From: Malurus cyaneus samueli
Taxonomy: Eukaryota > Chordata > Aves > Passeriformes > Maluridae
Length of the DNA: 64,000 nt
Reading direction: 5' to 3'
Assembly (NCBI GenBank): GCA_009741485.1
Contig: CM019228.1
Location: 233,020 to 297,019, forward strand
Shown here: in pieces, positions 50,211 to 61,076 of the stretch
How positions within the stretch are numbered: the stretch's first letter is position 1
How the letters are laid out: every line of letters begins with the position of its first letter
Translations under genes and position numbers: made by a program
The notes under the pieces: model-generated
The model's input: only the letters and a program-made list of their open reading frames with translations
Databases searched by the model: none
Told to the model about the DNA's origin: nothing

Positions 50211-50970
50211 AGGACCCCAGAAAAGAGTCCCAAACGCTGGAATTGACCCCCTTGATGCACCATCCCTCTGCTGTCAGAACCCTGACTGCAATAAAAAATA
50301 CCAGTGCAGGGTTTGTATTCTGAACAATGAATTCCCTCCCTCCAGAAATGTCACACCTAAGGAAAAGTAACACAGAACTCATTACTGAGCTCATTATGAA
50401 GACTGTGAAGGATGCTCTGGGTTATTATAATCTGATTAATAGAATAATCTGTTTTATGCAGCTCCATGACAGTTCTGTACAGAATATTTTGAATATTTCA
50501 GCTGGTTGTGCTAAACCCACTTTAAGTTCTTCCAATTGCACTGACTAGTGTTAACTTAAAATGAAAATGTTTACTGTGTTAAAAATAACCCTTTCAGCAT
50601 TTAGGAAAAAAAATCCCTTTATTTATATTTATCTTCTCATTCTTCACATTTTGAGTCATGTCTCAAGATCAGCTAACGAAGGCCTTCTTGTGGTGCCAGG
50701 ATATAAATCCTTGGCGTTTATGCCAATACTTTTATTTGTCATATTTTATTGGAGCTGACATTTTCTTGGACGCTGCTCACGCTATGACTTATGAGTTTAA
50801 TTTGCTTTCATTTGTTTTGCTGTTTAAAATAAATTAAGACCAGGGTGTGGGGGATTTATTGTCCCTCATGACCCTTTTTACTGATATTGTGCAATGTGAA
50901 TTCAGCATTTCAGCTGCAATTTGCCTTCCCCACCTTGCAGGAAGGGCCTTACCTGGAGCCCAGACTTTGC

Positions 50971-51010
50971 TGGGATAGGGTTAGGATTGGGATTAGGATT
51001 AGGGTTGGGG
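50971..51010 (+). repeat. Degenerate interstitial telomere-like tract
   Basis: Six-base phasing of TAGGGT, TAGGAT, TGGGAT, TAGGAT, TAGGGT, TGGGG on the + strand. Each hexamer is within one base of the vertebrate telomere repeat TTAGGG. Only about six units are present. Confidence 0.7.
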
Positions 51011-52724
51011 TCACAGGACCCCTCACCTGAGCACTGCCCACCCCGTTACCCTTTGGAATCCACCTCTGCTCTGTTCCAAACACCCCTCAAGGCAAATCCA
51101 GAGCACAAGGTACTGTTATATTACACAATGGAGCAAAAGGAGAATAAAGTGACACCAAATCTTTAGGCTGTTAACCAATCTCCAGTCAGTTACAAAGGAT
51201 CCCACAAAAGCAACCTTAGGATAATACTTTAAAAGGAACCAAATTTATCTCTAGGAAGGTCCAGCATCACTTCTACACAAGGCTTGTTACAGCTCTCCCT
51301 TTCTAAAATATCCTTCTCAGGGTATTCTCACCCTCCTCTGCTGATCCAGGGGTGACCTTCAGCCACAGCTGCACCTTACACAGTAAACCATTTATCCCAT
51401 CTTTCCATCTCCCTGCTTTATCCCATCTGCCTGCTTTTTCCATAAAGTCCTACATTATTTCACTCCTCAAATAACCACTTCAGCTGCCCCCTTTTCTTTC
51501 TGCATTCGGTAAACAGCAAATTTTAAACTTTGATGTTGGTGCCTCGGAACACCTTAGCGGTGCCTGGCAGTGAGGGAGAACACGAAATATCCCGTTTGCA
51601 GAATGAAATACAGCCTTTCCAGCCTTTTCAGAGGCTGCAGGAGGTGAACGCATGTGAAGCTCTGACACTGCAAAGCCCAGACAGAAACACAGCCCTGAGC
51701 AGTGCAGATGCATTCAGCTGCTGCCTCCACACGAATTCCTCTTTAGTATGGCTTTTCACAGAGTTTTGGCCTTGTACATCCGCTGCACCTCTCTGGGTCT
51801 TATTTTGCATTCTGTTATTGCTCCAGTCCAATCCATCTTGTAGTTGATATGGATGGCATTGAATGGATTGATTCATCTCCCAGTTTATCAATCCAGCGCT
51901 TGCCTAACAGCAGGGGTTGATTATAACATAAATTTCTCTAAATTACTTTGCTTACTAAAACATTGCCCGGGATTCCTCGCACCCAGAGCTGCCCTTTATC
52001 CGTGTGTGACTCGTGCAGTGTCTGCCAAGGACTGAACCACACCAAAGGCTCTGTTCATTTACTGTGAGTGTGAACCTCCCGTGGGTATAAATGTGGTGTC
52101 ACAGGTGTCACACACACAGCTCTGAGCACACACTCAGCATAAACTGCTGGGCTCAGCTTTGGGCTGTCCTGGGCACAGCTCTGAACACTCCCAATATTCA
52201 TCTTCTCTTATTTACCCCCACAGACTCCGTTTCTATGTCCTGCCTTCCAATTTGAGAATCAAGTTATGTTACACATCTGCCACTGTTGATACAGGCCAGA
52301 GCCTGGAATGCAGAGCACAAATTGAGCTTTGATTTTATAGAGAGAGCAGCAAGAAAGAGAATACAAATCAACTGATTCTGACTTTTCAAACATATGTACC
52401 AAACTTCATGTGCGTGTTGTTTCAGGTGAGTAAAAATGTTATGAAAACACTTTGCTAAACTCTTTCAGCAGAGCCTTCAATTACCATTGCAAATCCTGCA
52501 GGTGAGCCAGAAGCTGTGGATGTGCCAGCACATCACACAAAACTGCCACTCCTTTGGCAACTGCACCGAAAACAAACCCAAGCAATAAAACAGAGATTGG
52601 AGCAGGGCCAGGGAGAGCTTTAGAGAGGGGCAGAGCCTGCCTGTCCATGACAGCCCAGTTCTGCTTCCTGGGGCTCCTTCCCATGGAAAGGGGAGAATTC
52701 CCTCTCATTGTAAGGGCTGGAACA
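51011..52724. other. Presumed intron, nothing recognised
   Basis: Unique sequence between the telomere-like tract and the 53-bp array. Confidence 0.55.
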
Positions 52725-53450
52725 GAAAAAACTGGGCCAGGGACACAGAGGAAGCACAGAGCATCAATGTGGCCAAAATCCCCCAAACTGGGCCAGGGGA
52801 CAGAGACAGCACAGAGCATCAACGTGGCCAAATCCCCCAAAGTGCCCAGGGACAGCACTGACCATCAGTGTGGCCAAAATCCCTCAAAGTGCCCAGGGGT
52901 ACAGAAGGAGCACTGACCATCAGTGTGGCCAAAATCCCCCAAACTGCCCAGGGGACAGTGACAGCACTGACCATCAATGTGGCCAAAATCCCCCAAACTG
53001 CCCAGGGACATCAGGGACAGCACAGACCATCAGTGTGGCCAAATGCTCCCAAAGTGCCCAGGGGACAGGGACAGCACTGACCATCAGTGTGGCCAAAGTC
53101 CCCAAACTGCCCAGGGGCACAGAAGGAGCACTGACCATCAGTGTGGCCAAAGCCCCAAACTGCCCAGGGGCACAGAAGGAGCACTGACCATCAGTGTGGC
53201 CAAAGCCCCCAAACTGCCCAGGGGACAGGGACAGCACTGACCTCAGTGTGGCAAAGCCCCAAAATGCCCAGGGACAGGGACAGCACTGACCATCAGTGTG
53301 GCCAAAGCCCCCAAACTGGGCCAGGGGACAGAGGAGCACTGACCATCAGTGTGGCCAAACCCCCAAATGCCCAGGGGACAGGGACAGCACTGACCATCAG
53401 TGTGGCCAAAGCCCCCAAAGTGCCCAGGGGACAGGGACAGCACTGACCAT
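52725..53450. repeat. About 53-bp minisatellite, cactgaccatcagtgtggcc core
   Basis: About thirteen units: ggggacagggacag, cactgaccatcagtgtggcc, aaagcccccaaactgccca. A sub-class of units has gcacagaaggag instead of gacagggacag. The core contains the near-palindrome tgaccatcagtgtggcca. Confidence 0.96.
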
Positions 53451-55494
53451 CACGATGGCTCTGTCCACCAGCCTGGGCTGGCTCAGCCCTGTTTCACCTC
53501 CTGCCCCCACAGTGAATGCTGCACAGAGACAGAACATTCCTGGAAGGGAGTTTCTCTCTTTCTTGTGCAACTGATATAACTTTAAAGGTATTTTTCTGCT
53601 TCAGCATCTGTTTCTTTTTTTTTTTTTTTTTCAGTAAGCCAGACTTTACAAGTCTCTTGTTTCTTCACAAACAGCAGCTGTCAGGTCTATGCAATCACTG
53701 AACTAGGCTGAACTAAATAATCATTCTAACTGCTGTCTGATGGCTGCTTTGTTATGTCAATATTTCATATAAAGAACAAATCCAGAGAACAATCACCTTA
53801 GATCTTCCTATAGAGGATTATAGGTATGTATCTTTAAATAGAAGATTCTAAAGTGATGCTATTTCTATTTCAAATTAAACATCGTGTATATCTTACACGT
53901 GATTTTGAGAAGATAAAGTTGCTTGAGGTTTAATTAAAGCCAGAGCTCAGTATATGACAAGGCTTTTCTGCTGTTTTGAGTCATTAACAGAGAGGAGACA
54001 CGGAATTCTGAGATTTGGGGATCTGGGATTGCATTCCCGGGAGGAACTGACCCACAGACCCAAAACAGGAGCACCACCCGCATTATTCCAGGGTTTATCT
54101 ATCAAACATCGCTGCACAGGTCCTTTCCTGACTCCACACTCTTTTACACATTTTACAGCTAAATAGCAATTCTCTTTCATGGATCTACTTCCCACGAGTT
54201 TCCAAATCTGTGTCCACAGCAGCTGAGATCAAATCCTCTGACACCAATCACAGCCCACCCCACCTCTGGTCGAACATAACTTCATATCTTTGAACCTTGG
54301 AATCCAGATCATTACTGTTCAAACTACTAATTACGTAGCAGAAATTAAATATAGGTATCTGTAGGTCCTTAGGGCCAAAACTGCTCATTTTACAATGTTT
54401 AATTGTAGCAATGGACACTTCTGTTATTGCAATAATGCGATTGCTTCTTCTTCAGGTGGAAAAGATGGAAATCACTTAGCAGAATGTTTGGAGAAAAGCT
54501 TAGAAATACCTCAGAAATATCATAAAATGAGAGCACAGGAGCAAACCTCAAAGGAGTGACTGTGGGATTTGAGGCATCTTAAGGTTCCTGTGCCACCCTC
54601 ACCTTCCTGCAAGGAACCTGAAGTTTTCACCGAGAGCTCTTACTCAGGAAACACAAAGAATTTCCAAAGAACCCTTTTGTTCATGAACCAAGCCAGGTAC
54701 TGAGCTCAGCTGTGCGCTGATATTTTCCTGAGGGTGATTATTGCTCGTTTACCCCTCCAGAACTGGCACAGTTGAGCAGCTGTGATATCTGAGCTCTGTT
54801 TAGTTTGTTTAACACACATTTCCAGCGATAACATTTCTAGGAGATAAATCACCTCCCTTGCCCATCAATCCCTCCCTCCCCTCAGCCCGGCAGCACCAGG
54901 CACAGCCCTGCTGGACCTTCTGCCTCTTCCCTCACATTTTATTAAAGTCTGCAGTTCTTGGAGCTGCCATGAGCAGCACAGAGTGAACCCTGGAGAAAAC
55001 TTACACAGATTATACCAGAGGAATGTAGGGCGAGCATGAAATTATAAACCAAAGTGACCTCAAATGAAATAACACAGCGGGTTGGGATGGCTGCTGGGGA
55101 TGGCCATTTGGGATCTGCCTTTCAGGATACGGAGGGAGATGTGAGAAAAGGGAAAGAGATTCCTGCAATGATATCCCAGGTGGGGTCTGTATTCCTCCTC
55201 CTCCTCCTCCTCTCCAAACCTGACTGGGAGCCCAGGAAATCTGCTCACCTGAGCATGGAGCTGCAAAGCAGCACTGCCCGAGTGCAGAGAGACATCTGAG
55301 AGCGATCATTCCCCTGCCCGCCCCAGGAATGCTTCCCCACAGGAATAACGGGTTTGAGGAGGTTATAAAAAGTCACTGGCACCACAACGTGTGATCAGTG
55401 TGGGATAAATTCCTGCTGTGCTTCAGCTGGGGGCCAGCCAGGGCAGCAGCCAGCCCCATGTCCCGCTCTGAGGGAGCTCCTGGGCTCCCCTGGC
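53451..55494. other. Presumed intron, nothing recognised
   Basis: Unique sequence with a poly-T run at about 53612-53632 and a (CCT)n run at about 55193-55212. Confidence 0.55.
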
Positions 55495-55695
55495 AGCCTT
55501 CATCCACCCTTCATCCTCATCCTCACTCTTCATCCTCACCCTTCATCCTCACCTTTCATCCACCCTTCATTCACCCTTCATCATCACCCTTCACCCTCAC
55601 CCAGCCTTCATCCTCACCCTCCATCCTCTCCCTACATCCTCACTCAGCCTTCATTCACCCTCACCCTCATCCTCCCCCTCCATCCTCCTCCTCAC
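55495..55695. repeat. Pyrimidine-rich cctcacccttcat repeat
   Basis: Irregular 6- and 12-bp units of ttcatc, ctcacc and cttcat over 200 bp, nearly free of G on the + strand. Confidence 0.9.
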
Positions 55696-56119
55696 CAGGG
55701 ACAGGCTCAGAGCAGAGCTGAGCCATCCCTCACTGATCTCAGCCCCATCTGAACATGTTCTGATCACTTTTGTCTCGCTGCCAGTCCCATTTGCCCATTT
55801 TCATCGCCTGAGAAAAGAGCTGCACTCTTGCCATACTCTCCAATTAAATGGGGTATACTGGAATACACTTATCTATATTTAGCTCTAAAACACAAGGTGC
55901 TCAGACTCTCGTCACACCATATGTTTCAGCTGCACAATTTTTTCCTGAGTGCTCTGAAATTTCCCTTTATTTTTAGCTTATGTTTTCTTGAATTTGGCAG
56001 ACGTTCTGTCACAGGAGAGGCTGTGCACAAAATGCAAAATGCAGCTCTCTGTGGTGCCCTTCATTCCCCCACGCTGAACGGGGCTGAGCCACCTCCCAGC
56101 AGCTGTCACAGCCCAGCAC

Positions 56120-56410
56120 AGCACGGGAGGTGACACCTGGCATGGGGGGTGGCACCTGGCACAGGGAGGTGACACATGGCACGGGAGGTGACATCTGGCA
56201 TGGAGAGGTGACACATGGCATGGGGAGGTGACACATGGCATGGAGAGGTGACACATGGTATGGGGAGGTGACATCTGGCATGGGGAGGTGACACATGGCA
56301 TGGGAGGTGACACATGGAGGTGACACATGGCACGGGGAAGTGACACATGGCACGGGAGGTGACACATGGCACGGGGAGGTGACACATGGAGGTGACACAT
56401 GGCATGGGGA
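56120..56410. repeat. 19-20-bp minisatellite ggaggtgacacatggcatgg
   Basis: About fourteen units with variants ggcacggg, ggtatggg and acatctggc. A minus frame is open across the array (ORFs of 129-237 codons), which is a repeat effect. Confidence 0.95.
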
Positions 56411-57026
56411 TGACCCTCCCCATCACACCGACCCCACTGCAGTGCCACCTGCACTGAGCCAGCCCTGCAGAGCCAGGAGGATCCAGGGGATCCAGGGGAT
56501 CCAGGGGGATCCAGGGCAGGCTCTGCCTGTGCCCACTGCTCCTTCTCACTGCAAAAGCAGCACCCAAGGCCTGATCCCCTCGCCAGGAGCTCGGGAACCC
56601 AGGGGACACTGAGCTCTGGAGCTGCAGCCCCGCACAAACACAGGAGACAAATCTGGGTCTGTGCTCACAAACCCCTGGCCCCTCCTGGCACCGCTCCTGA
56701 CCCAGACAGGACCAGCAAGAATTCTCCCTGCTCTTCCCTGAGTGCAAAAACACCCCAAAAACAGCCCCAGCATTCTGGTGCAATATTCTACAGTTCAGAA
56801 ACAAATGAACTCCCTGCAAAGTCAGAGCGAAAAGCTGAGGGCTGAAAGCAAAATTCCTTGATGAATCAAAGGAAAATGCAATGAGAAAGACATGGGAGCT
56901 CAGATATCGAGTAATAAAAACATGTTCTACAAGAGTTGATCACCAGCAAATATCAGAATGAAATGAGTGCAGCAGGAAAGAGAAAAACATCTCTGAGAGG
57001 CAGCACTGGGACAGAGCCATTGTTGA
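56411..57026. other. Presumed intron, nothing recognised
   Basis: Includes a small gatccaggg repeat (four copies near 56480-56517). Otherwise unique. Confidence 0.55.
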
Positions 57027-57190
57027 TTAATTACCTTTAAACATTTGATCACTGTATTGAATCCAATTAATCACCTTTAAACATTCGATCACTGGATTGA
57101 ATCCAATTAATTACCTTTAAACATTTGATCACTGGATTTAATCCAATTAATTACCTTTAAACATTTGATCACTGGATTTAATCCAGTAAA
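57027..57190. repeat. 40-bp tandem repeat, four copies, AT-rich
   Basis: ttacctttaaacatttgatc followed by actggatttaatccaattaa, repeated with only four or five differences in total. Unlike most arrays here it is AT-rich and its copies are nearly identical in length. Confidence 0.95.
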
Positions 57191-58230
57191 TCTCCAAGTG
57201 CTTTGACATATCTTTAGTGAAGACAGAGTCAGGCAAGTGTGTATAAAACACACAAAAAATAGCAAATACCTAGAAAAAAATGTCAGAGCTTTCTTTTTGG
57301 AGTCCGCCTTCCAGGAACAGTCTTCTGTAGCCACTTAAAATTTGCTGCTCTGCTAAATATTCCTGCCAGCACATTTGTATTCTGCTGGCTAGTTGATGGC
57401 TGCAGGAAGCTAGTTCAAAGTCTTTTTTTTGCTGGAGTGGAAAAATATTTATGGCTTTTTTTTTTGCCTTTTTTTTTAGGTAATATTTACTGAGTTCTAA
57501 CTTTCCTCAAGAGAAAGCCAGAGAAAGAGCTAAAATATGTAAATCTAGTTCTGGGATACACAAAATATTCAAATCAAAGGAAGTAAGAAGCTAATCAACA
57601 GTCTGCAGACTATGAAAAATGAAAATATACAGTGTAGAAGTACACTACATACTGAAGCTGTGCTTTTGTTCCCTTGGGTACAGCCTTCACCACAATAAAG
57701 CACTGAGTCTCTGCAAATTCTTTATAAATTTTTTACTGGAAATTCCTCTGTCATTCCTCATGTTTTATGTTCACAGGATATATTTGGGTCCAATGTTTGT
57801 GTGGTTAACTGTGAAATACATGATTTAAAGCGACATCACGTACTTCAAGGAGGTTAGATAAGAGTATGGTTACTTGTTTGTTAAAACAAATAATCAGTTT
57901 TAATAACAGATTTTTAAGGAGCGTTTTCCCTCCACGCTGCCTTCAGAGGATTTTGTGGGACTTTGATTCTGAATGATTTGCACAATGTCCCATTTCATCC
58001 CTCCCAATCAGCCATTCCCACGCTGCTCTTTCCTTCCCACACATTTCAGCCCTAAAGAGAAATGCACCAAAGAAACCCAGCAGAGGATCAGGCAGAGCAC
58101 TCCCGCTGGATCAGCCATCCCTGGAGAGGGGATTCCATCGGGGCAGAGCTGCCGTGGCACAAACAGCCCTGTGAGCTGCAGGGCTGGGGCAGAGAGAACA
58201 CACTGCATGAGAGGGGACAGCCAGAGCATC
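57191..58230. other. Presumed intron, nothing recognised
   Basis: Unique sequence with T-runs near 57423 and 57457. Confidence 0.55.
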
Positions 58231-58234
58231 CTTA

Positions 58235-58755
58235 ACTGCTGTGGGAGCACCCAGAACATCCCAGAGCACCCATCACTGCTGCAGAGAGAACCCAGCGCAT
58301 CCCAGAGCATCCCAGAGCATCCTTCACTGCTGCAGAGACAACCCAGAGCATCCCAGGGCACCCCAGGGAGCATCCTTCACTGCGTGCAGAGAACCCAGAG
58401 CATCCCAGAGCTCCCACACTGCTGCAGAGAGAACCCAGAGCATCCCAGAGCACCCCAGAGCACCCCAGAGCAGAGGCAGAGAACCCAGAGCATCCCAGAG
58501 CACCCCAGAGCACCCATCACTGCTGCAGAGAGAACCCAGAGCATCCCAGAGCATCCCTCACTGCTGTGGGAGCATCCAGAACATCACAGAGCATCCTCAC
58601 TGCTGCAGGGAGCACCCAGAGCATCCTTAACTGCTGCAGAGAGCACCCAGAGCACCCCAGAACATCTCAGAACATCCCAGAGCCCCACACTGCTGCAAGA
58701 GAGCACCCAGAGCATCCCAGAGCACCCCAGAGCATCCATCATTGCTGCAGAGAGA
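58235..58755. repeat. cccagagcatcccagagcac minisatellite with higher-order units
   Basis: An 11-bp sub-unit (cagagcatccc or cagagcacccc) is grouped into blocks separated by tcactgctgcagagagaac or a variant, giving irregular higher-order units of 45-70 bp. It abuts the CpG-rich patch on its right. Several + and - frames are open through it. Confidence 0.95.
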
Positions 58756-58789
58756 GCCCACCACCCCACCCACCCCACCCACCCCTCCA

Positions 58790-59340
58790 CCCTCCTGCCA
58801 GCCGGGATGCGCTGCCAGCGCTCTGTGTCTGTCCCGGGGCCCTGCAGGAGCCTCTCTCAGCACAGCTTTGCCCCGAGGATCAGGATCTCCCTGTCCCGGC
58901 TCTGGGCACAGCTGCAGGGATCGGGATTTGGGATCGCTCGGTCCCGCAGGGATTTGGGAGAGCGCTGCCCCGGAGCAGAGCAGGGCACAGACGGGGCTGG
59001 GGCTGCGCGTTCCTGTGCTACATTCAATTATTCCCTGGATGGTTTTCTCCTCCGCCCACGCCTCCTTTAGCCCCGCTAACACTTTGTCTAACTCCTGGCA
59101 GCATTTCAATGTAAATGTTTCTGCTCCCGAAGGAATTCCCGCAGCGCTGTGCCGGGAGGAACAGGCGGAGCTGTCCCAGCTCTGGGCGTTCAGGAGCGCT
59201 CAGCACCGCGCTCACAGCACCAAGAAAGGGAACATTTCCATCCCATCCCAGAAATGAGCTCTGCCATTCCTCAAACACCCCACTCGAGCAGCTAAAGCTC
59301 CCAAGCTCTGATGCGCCGCTCTCAAACAGCGCTCAGTGCT
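58790..59340. promoter_or_regulatory. CpG-rich patch, possible CpG island
   Basis: By hand count there are about 18 CpG in the first 270 bp and close to 30 in the 550 bp, in GC-rich, mainly non-repetitive sequence. Most of the window is CpG-poor. It could mark an alternative or antisense promoter within ADGRD1. I see no clear TATA box or first exon, so this rests on composition only. Confidence 0.3.
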
Positions 59341-60270
59341 CCACAGCTCTGCAGCAGCCACTTTTTGGAAGGTTTGGGTCGTTTTGGGAGCTCAGGGACG
59401 CTCTGGGGCCGCTGTGGCTGAGCCCGAGGGTGCCCTGTGCTCCAAATGGCACCTTTTGGTCACATCTGGGAGCTCTTCATGGGTGACCCCACATGAGAAC
59501 TGATCCCACTGAACACCGAGCCCTTTCCTGGAGTGTTTCCTCTCCAGTTTGAGCAAGAACAAAATCAGCATTTGACCAGAAAATAGATCATGTCAAAGCA
59601 TAGTTTCATGTACCAAAATGAATGGAAATCAGGACTTAAACACTCAAATAAATCTAGAAGAGTTTTGTCTGAATCACGACACCATTCCATAGAAGGTGAA
59701 ACTAGGAAATCAGAGGTTAGAATAAAAATTCAATACAGCCTCCTAAAAGAATTATCATTTGTCTGCCATTTGCAAAAACAAGAAAACTTCTTTTTAGGTT
59801 GAGGTGGGAAAAAACCACAAAGAAACAGACAAGAAAGCTCTCTCCCAAATCTGAAATTCCAAAGCTTTTTGAGGGCAGAATTGTCATCCTTCATAACAAA
59901 TGGGAATCAGTGAGATTTCATCAGCGTAGCTGAATAATTACAAAATCACTCAGGAAAACTGAATTCCCTGGTGTGTCTGGTGCTTTCTCCAAACTTATCC
60001 TTCTGCTGGCTGCCCACGCTGAGTTTGGTGTAATTATCACAGCAGACAAAACGAGGAATGGAGAATCCAGGCAGCAGTGCTGCTGGAGTTATTGCAACTG
60101 AAATTATTTCAAACATCCTTAGGCAAATAAAAAGATTCCTGTAAAAATCGCTGACGAAGAGCGGCGCAAATCCCAGTTTGATGTGAACGGACCGACGGTG
60201 CCACAGGGTATTTTTTCCCTTTATTAGCTTTGTTAATCAGCTGTTTCTGGAGCAATCAGTGAATCCATCC
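59341..60270. other. Presumed intron, nothing recognised
   Basis: Unique sequence, AT-rich toward the right. Confidence 0.5.
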
Positions 60271-60273
60271 CCT

Positions 60274-60422
60274 GACAGACACTGCAGGAAGGGAGAGGAG
60301 AGCAGAGAGGGTGTGAGAGACATCCTGAGGATTGGGACCAACCCCTGACACTGCAGGAGGGGAGAAAAGAGCAGAGAGGGTGTGAGAGAGAGCCCTGGGC
60401 TGGGACCAACCCCTGACAGGGG
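60274..60422. repeat. Two-copy tandem duplication of about 70 bp
   Basis: Both copies contain agcagagagggtgtgagaga and gggaccaacccctgaca, with several differences between them. Confidence 0.88.
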
Positions 60423-60970
60423 ATGTTCAATGCTTCACCCAACCTCTCCCTTCTCCTCAGGACCTCACAGCAAATCCCCAAACTCTGATAACATCACCAG
60501 TTGTGACTCTGAACAAAGAGAATTAATCCTGTGCAGCACATGAAATCATTTCACAGCTCTTTGGTTCTGATTTACACTGGGCTGCGAGCTCCTGACTAAA
60601 CATTTTTCAGCAGGGATTAATTCCACCCTAAATCCTGACGTGATCTGTCACAGTGCATTTCATCAGCCCGACCCTGGAAGCGCTTCCTACACTGGGCCAT
60701 ATGTAAAATAAATGCAAGTGTTTCATTTTAGGGTGGATCATTATCTGCTCCTTCTGCCAAAGCACTCGGCCTTCCTCAGCCCCAAATTATCTGGCACTGC
60801 ACTCCAGATCTCCCTGTTTTACAGCCACAGAGTGTTCAACTGCAGGATGCATATAAATAAATAAATAGCAGACTCAAAGATTACTAAATTAGGATAAATA
60901 CAGATATGACAAGCAAAAAAACCCAATTTACCCAGTTAACCAGATTAGATGTGCTCTCACTAAACCTGAG
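60423..60970. other. Presumed intron, nothing recognised
   Basis: Unique sequence. Confidence 0.5.
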
Positions 60971-61076
60971 AATTTATTTCAATTATGAGAAATATTAAAT
61001 TTAAAAATATTAAAATTTTAAAAATAATATAATATAGCTATTAAATTAAAAGAAATATTAAATATTAAAATATTTA
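60970..61076. repeat. AT-rich low-complexity tract (aatattaaa type)
   Basis: Nearly pure A/T for 100 bp with repeated aaatattaaa and attaaaat words. Confidence 0.9.

Noticed and set aside
55411..55500. Possible missing stalk exon (minus-strand QLKHS segment)
   Set aside because: The match to the human HLKHRL segment is four residues at most, with no donor at the required position and no upstream similarity.
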